DNA of 8,414 bases, from assembly GCA_035649235.1 (NCBI GenBank), contig DASRJX010000054.1, positions 1-8,414 on the forward strand. Direction: 5' to 3'. This document shows, in pieces, positions 4,975-8,414 of this stretch. The DNA comes from DASRJX01 sp035649235. Lineage in GTDB: Bacteria > Acidobacteriota > Polarisedimenticolia > Gp22-AA2. Within the stretch, counting starts at the first letter, position 1. The number at the start of each line of letters is the position of its first letter. The notes under the pieces were generated by a model. That model saw nothing but the letters and a program-made list of their open reading frames with translations. It was not told the DNA's origin and made no database searches. A program made the translations under genes and the position numbers.

Positions 4975-7053
4975 ATGAGTCGTAGGGAGGCCGCCGTCCT
5001 GGCGGCGATCCTGACAGGCGCGGCGGCGCTGCGCGTCGCGGCCGCGGCGCTGGCGTTCGATCCGGATCTCGCCTTCGGCAAGTTCCCGCTCCTGGCGGAG
5101 CGCCTCATCGCCGGCGGCTGGGTGGCCCGCGAGCCGTTCGCCTACTCGCCGGCCTACATCTATTTCTTCGCGGTGCTGATGCGGCTGGGCGCTTCGCCCC
5201 TCGGGATCTGCGCCGCCCAGGTGGCGCTGAGCGTCGGCACGTGCGCTCTCGTCTGGGCGCTCGGGCGCCGGCTCTTCGGGCCCGCCGTGGGGGCGGCCGC
5301 CGCCGCGGGAGCGGCCGCCTACGGCCCCTTCCTTCTCTATGCGATCGAGTTCGAATCGGACGGGCTGGGGCTGTTCCTTTTCTGTGCCGCCGCGGTCGCG
5401 CTGCTGCGCGCGCTCGACGGGGGCGCCAAGGGCGGCGGCTTCACTCCGGAGGCGTTCGGCGTCGCCGGGTTGTTGCTCGGGCTGCGGATCATGCAACGCC
5501 CCGACGGGCTGTTCATCCTGGCTCTGGTGGTGGGGCTGCTGGTCGCGGAGGCGGCTCGGAGGGCAGGGGCCATCGCCGGAACGGGCGCTGGTCGCGGCGC
5601 CCTGGCGGCGGCCCGCACGCTCCGGTGCGCGGCGGTGTACACCGTGGCGGCCCTCCTTCCGGTGCTGCCGATCGCCTGGCAGAACGCGCGGGCTTCGGGG
5701 GAGTTCATCCCGGTGACGTCATCGGGCGGCTGGGTCTTCTACACCAGCCAGAATTACGCGGCGAAGGGGCTGTCCTACTTCCCGCCGCCGCTCGCCCGGC
5801 AGATCATGGACGCGCCGGCGGTCGAGGGGGAGGATGCGCTCGATCGCCTCGACGACCGGGTGTCTCGCCGTCTCGCTGCGCTCGCCGAGGGCCGCGACCT
5901 CGCGCCCGGCGAGTCGTCGCGCTTCTGGCGGCAGGAGGGCGTGCGCAGCATCGAGCGGCGCGGCTTCGCCAGCCAGGCATTCCTCCAGGCGCGCCGGCTG
6001 TTCTACATGATGCACGCCTACGACGCCCAGGACAGCCTTCCGCTCCTCATCAAGGAGACGAGGCTGGGATGGCTCGGATCGATCGGAATGGGCGCGCTGG
6101 CCCCGTTCGCCCTCATCGGTTTCGCTCTCGCCTTCGAGCGCGACACCAAGCTGGGGTTCGCGCCAGGCATCGGCCTGACGTTCGCGCGCCTGCCGATGCT
6201 CGGCTTCTACCTGGCTCCCGTGCTCTCGATGAGCCTGTTCTACGTGGGGGCGCGCTTCCGCCTGGAGCTGGCGGCGATGCTGCTGCCGCTCGCCGGCCTT
6301 GCCGTCGTGCTGCTCGCCGCGATGCGGCGCGAAGGGCGCCGGCGCGCTCCCGCCCTGGCGGCCGGGGCTGTCGTCGTGCTGGCGGGGCTGCTGCACGCAC
6401 CGGACGAAGAGATCGCGCGGCAGCAGCGGCTGCGGTTCATCCAGCTCCACACGTTCCAGGGGGAGCGCGCCAAGGAAGCGGACGCGGCGCTCGTGGAGCT
6501 GCGCCTGGCGACCAAGGCGGCCATCTACCCGGCGGAGGCCGAGCCGGCGTGGCGCGAGGTGGCGCGGCTGGAGCAGCAGCGAGGGAACGCCATCGCCGCC
6601 CAGCGCGCCCTCAACGTTGCCGCTGGCGTGCTCGACGGCGCCACACACGCGCGGCTCGCCCTGCGGACGGAAGATCCCGACGCGCAGTGGGCAGTCGGCC
6701 GCCACTTCATGCTGAAGGGAGACATGGACCGGGCCTCCAGCGTCCTGGGGGATGCGGCGCGCCTGGCGCCGGACGATCCGGACGTCCTGCTGGCCAGAGC
6801 ACTCGCCGGATTCGAGGCGTCGGCGCTGCCGCCCGATCGCGTCGCCGCCTGGGCGGAGGACGCGCTCGACGCTGGCCTGCGCTTCTCCTTCAACGCGCCG
6901 ACCGGTTGTCTCCTCGCCGCCCGCGGCTACGAGCGCCTGGGGGAGCTCGACAAGGCGGAGGCTGCCCAGCAGGCCGCGCGGCGATACCAGGCGTTCATCG
7001 ACTCCATCTTCAACCGCCCGCAGGCTTCGAAGGAGGGGAGTACCAGCCGATAG
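4975..7053 (+). CDS. GT39-like membrane glycosyltransferase with C-terminal TPR-like tail
   Basis: A 692-residue polytopic protein. It has about eleven hydrophobic segments: the first at 6-27, a group over 58-192, one near 216-235, then about 370-388, 405-424, 428-449 and 457-473. Features fitting the ArnT/PMT-like GT39/GT-C fold are the acidic first loop FDPDLAFGKF (28-37), YSPAYIYFFAVLMRLG (57-72), RPDGLFIL (175-182), the SGEFIPVTSSGGWVFY stretch (241-256) and FYVGARFRLEL before the late helices. Such enzymes transfer sugars from polyprenyl-phosphate donors on the outer face of the membrane; the acceptor is unknown. A soluble segment (about 265-345) interrupts the helices. The last 200 residues are helical and TPR-like, for example WAVGRHFMLKGDMDRASSVL, then ARLAPDDPDVLLARAL, and GYERLGELDKAEAA. 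The ATG at 4975 is the first possible start after an in-frame stop at 4945; it lacks a ribosome binding site. Its 3' end overlaps the convergent dehydrogenase. Confidence 0.8.
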   Translation: MSRREAAVLAAILTGAAALRVAAAALAFDPDLAFGKFPLLAERLIAGGWVAREPFAYSPAYIYFFAVLMRLGASPLGICAAQVALSVGTCALVWALGRRLFGPAVGAAAAAGAAAYGPFLLYAIEFESDGLGLFLFCAAAVALLRALDGGAKGGGFTPEAFGVAGLLLGLRIMQRPDGLFILALVVGLLVAEAARRAGAIAGTGAGRGALAAARTLRCAAVYTVAALLPVLPIAWQNARASGEFIPVTSSGGWVFYTSQNYAAKGLSYFPPPLARQIMDAPAVEGEDALDRLDDRVSRRLAALAEGRDLAPGESSRFWRQEGVRSIERRGFASQAFLQARRLFYMMHAYDAQDSLPLLIKETRLGWLGSIGMGALAPFALIGFALAFERDTKLGFAPGIGLTFARLPMLGFYLAPVLSMSLFYVGARFRLELAAMLLPLAGLAVVLLAAMRREGRRRAPALAAGAVVVLAGLLHAPDEEIARQQRLRFIQLHTFQGERAKEADAALVELRLATKAAIYPAEAEPAWREVARLEQQRGNAIAAQRALNVAAGVLDGATHARLALRTEDPDAQWAVGRHFMLKGDMDRASSVLGDAARLAPDDPDVLLARALAGFEASALPPDRVAAWAEDALDAGLRFSFNAPTGCLLAARGYERLGELDKAEAAQQAARRYQAFIDSIFNRPQASKEGSTSR

Positions 7054-8414
7054 GCTTCTCGTCCAGGTTGATATAGACCTGCTTGACCTCGAGGTACTCG
7101 TCGAGGCCCCACGGGCCCAGCTCGCGGCCGAAGCCGGACTGCTTGAATCCGCCCCAGGGCGCCTCGATGGGAGCGGGCTGCATGTGGTTGACCCAGACGA
7201 TGCCGGCCCGCAGCGCCCGCACCATCCGCAGCGCCTTGAAAATATCGCGGGTCCAGACGGCGGCCGCCAGGCCGTAGTGGGTGTCGTTGGCGATGCGCAG
7301 GGCGTCCTCTTCGCGGTCGAAGGGGATGACCGACATGACCGGGCCGAAGATCTCTTCGCGCGCGATGGTGGCCGCGTTGTCGACGTCGTAGAAGATGGTC
7401 GGCGCCACGAAGAAGCCGCGCTCGGCCTCCTTCGGCAAGCCGGCGGGGGGTGCGCCCCCGAGCGCCAGGCGCGCCTCTTTCTTGCCTGACTCGATGTAGC
7501 CCAGCACGCGCTGGTGCTGCTCCTCGCTCACGAGCGGCCCCATGCGCGTGGCCGGGTCGAGGCCGGGGCCGAGCCGGATGGTCTTCGCCCGCTCGACCAT
7601 GGCGTCGAGCAGCTTCCTGTAGATGGGGCGCTGCACGAGCACGCGGCTGCCGGCCGAGCAGACCTCCCCCTGGTTCACGAACACGCCGAACAGCGCGCCC
7701 TCCACCGCCGCCTCGAAATCGGCGTCGGCGAAGAAGATGTTGGGCGACTTCCCGCCCAGCTCGAGCGACACGCGCTTCAGGGTCGAGGCCGCCTCGCGCA
7801 TGATCTGCCGGCCGACCGGGCCGCTGCCGGTGAAGGCGATCTTGTCGACGCCTGCGTGGGCGACGATCGGCAGGCCCGCCGTCTCGCCGAAGCCGTTGAC
7901 GATGTTGACAACACCGGGCGGCACACCGCATCCCTCGAAGGCCTGCGCCAGCTCCAGGATCGACATCGGCGTCTGCTCGGCCGGCTTCAGGACCACGGTG
8001 CAGCCGGCGGCCAGCGCGGGTGCTATCTTCTGCACCGCCATCATCAGGGGGTAGTTCCACGGGACGATCTGGCCGGCGACCCCGACCGGCTCCTTCAGGG
8101 AGTAGAAGAGGAGCGAGCCTCCCATCGGGTTCGAGCGTCCGGCGATCGACGCAATCGCGGAGGCGTAGAAGCGGAAGTTCTCGACGCCCTGGTTGAGCTC
8201 CGCCTTGACGGACGAGATCGCCTTGCCGACGTTACGGGCCTCCAGCTCCGCGAGTTCCTTCCTGTTTGCCTGGATCGCGTCGGCGAGCGCGTGGAGGAGG
8301 CGCGAGCGCTCGGTCGGGGGCGTGCGGCCCCAGTCGCCCTCGAGCGCGGCGCGCGCGGCGTCCACGGCGCGGTCGACGTCGTCGGTGGAGGCCATTGCGA
8401 CCTTGGCGAGCGAC
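7010..8414 (-). CDS. NAD-type aldehyde dehydrogenase, betaine-aldehyde-dehydrogenase-like (5' end missing)
   Basis: A cytoplasmic enzyme oxidising an aldehyde to the acid with NAD(P)+. The frame is open to the right edge and reads SLAKVAMASTDDVDRAV, which matches an internal part of ALDH proteins, so the Met at 8395 is probably not the start; some tens of residues lie outside the window. Counting from that Met: oxyanion-hole Asn 114 in PWNYP, Lys 137 and Glu 140 in KPAEQTP, nucleotide loop GSGPVG (190-195), general base Glu 212 in LELGGKSPN, nucleophile Cys 246 in NQGEVCSAGSR, and EEIFGP (347-352). The Glu of KPAE favours NAD+ over NADP+ by family precedent. NQGEVCSAGSR and the ending YINLDEKPIGWY are typical of the betaine-aldehyde/aminoaldehyde branch, but the substrate is not provable. 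All catalytic residues are present. The 3' end overlaps the glycosyltransferase by 44 bases. Confidence 0.93.
   Translation of the reverse strand, partial: SLAKVAMASTDDVDRAVDAARAALEGDWGRTPPTERSRLLHALADAIQANRKELAELEARNVGKAISSVKAELNQGVENFRFYASAIASIAGRSNPMGGSLLFYSLKEPVGVAGQIVPWNYPLMMAVQKIAPALAAGCTVVLKPAEQTPMSILELAQAFEGCGVPPGVVNIVNGFGETAGLPIVAHAGVDKIAFTGSGPVGRQIMREAASTLKRVSLELGGKSPNIFFADADFEAAVEGALFGVFVNQGEVCSAGSRVLVQRPIYRKLLDAMVERAKTIRLGPGLDPATRMGPLVSEEQHQRVLGYIESGKKEARLALGGAPPAGLPKEAERGFFVAPTIFYDVDNAATIAREEIFGPVMSVIPFDREEDALRIANDTHYGLAAAVWTRDIFKALRMVRALRAGIVWVNHMQPAPIEAPWGGFKQSGFGRELGPWGLDEYLEVKQVYINLDEKPIGWYSPPSKPAGG

Noticed and set aside
5241..7076. Plus-strand open frame (611 codons) within the glycosyltransferase
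   Set aside because: Arg/Gly-rich shadow in the +2 frame; the 4975 frame has coherent membrane helices and family motifs.
6927..8060. Minus-strand open frame (377 codons) within the aldehyde dehydrogenase
   Set aside because: Out of frame with the intact ALDH catalytic motifs and rich in Arg/Gly/Pro; a shadow.
8393..8395. ATG at 8395 as the start of the aldehyde dehydrogenase
   Set aside because: The frame stays open to the edge and the upstream residues SLAKVA match the usual internal ALDH sequence, so this Met is internal and the gene is cut by the window.

Overview
This is a GC-rich bacterial chromosomal window holding seven protein genes, two of them cut by the window edges. The mix of genes suggests a soil or sediment bacterium of the Acidobacteriota, Myxococcota or a neighbouring phylum: a PP2C phosphatase carrying a DksA-like zinc finger, a stand-alone SWIB protein, a proline-rich Yip1 membrane protein, a GT39-like glycosyltransferase with a TPR tail, and an HNH protein. 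This placement is inference from gene content only. I see no rRNA, tRNA, CRISPR array, insertion sequence or phage gene.

Left part (1-1300), minus strand: the first 33 codons of a TetA-like MFS transporter lie 88 bases downstream of a SpoIIE/RsbU-type phosphatase, and the two may be co-transcribed. The phosphatase has a perfect TATAAT box and a strong ribosome binding site, which together place its start at 1176 rather than at an upstream ATG. Across a divergent promoter region, a plus-strand gene (1347-3524) encodes a 725-residue HNH protein. Its helical N-terminal module is present twice, and only the second copy leads into the C-terminal HNH domain.

Middle (3525-4974), minus strand: a SWIB-domain protein is followed by a five-helix Yip1-family membrane protein. 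The short gap between them holds three GC-rich segments that can form two mutually exclusive hairpins. The Yip1 stop codon lies inside a 29-base tandem duplication.

Right part (4975-8414): a plus-strand membrane glycosyltransferase with a C-terminal TPR-like tail converges on a minus-strand NAD-type aldehyde dehydrogenase. The two coding regions overlap by 44 bases at their 3' ends. The dehydrogenase start lies beyond the right edge.

The genes do not form an obvious single pathway. Likely transcription units are phosphatase plus MFS, HNH alone, SWIB with or without Yip1, glycosyltransferase alone, and dehydrogenase with unseen upstream genes. I found no convincing new multi-gene system. The features most worth following up are the duplicated HNH protein, the alternative hairpins before Yip1 and the zinc-finger phosphatase.
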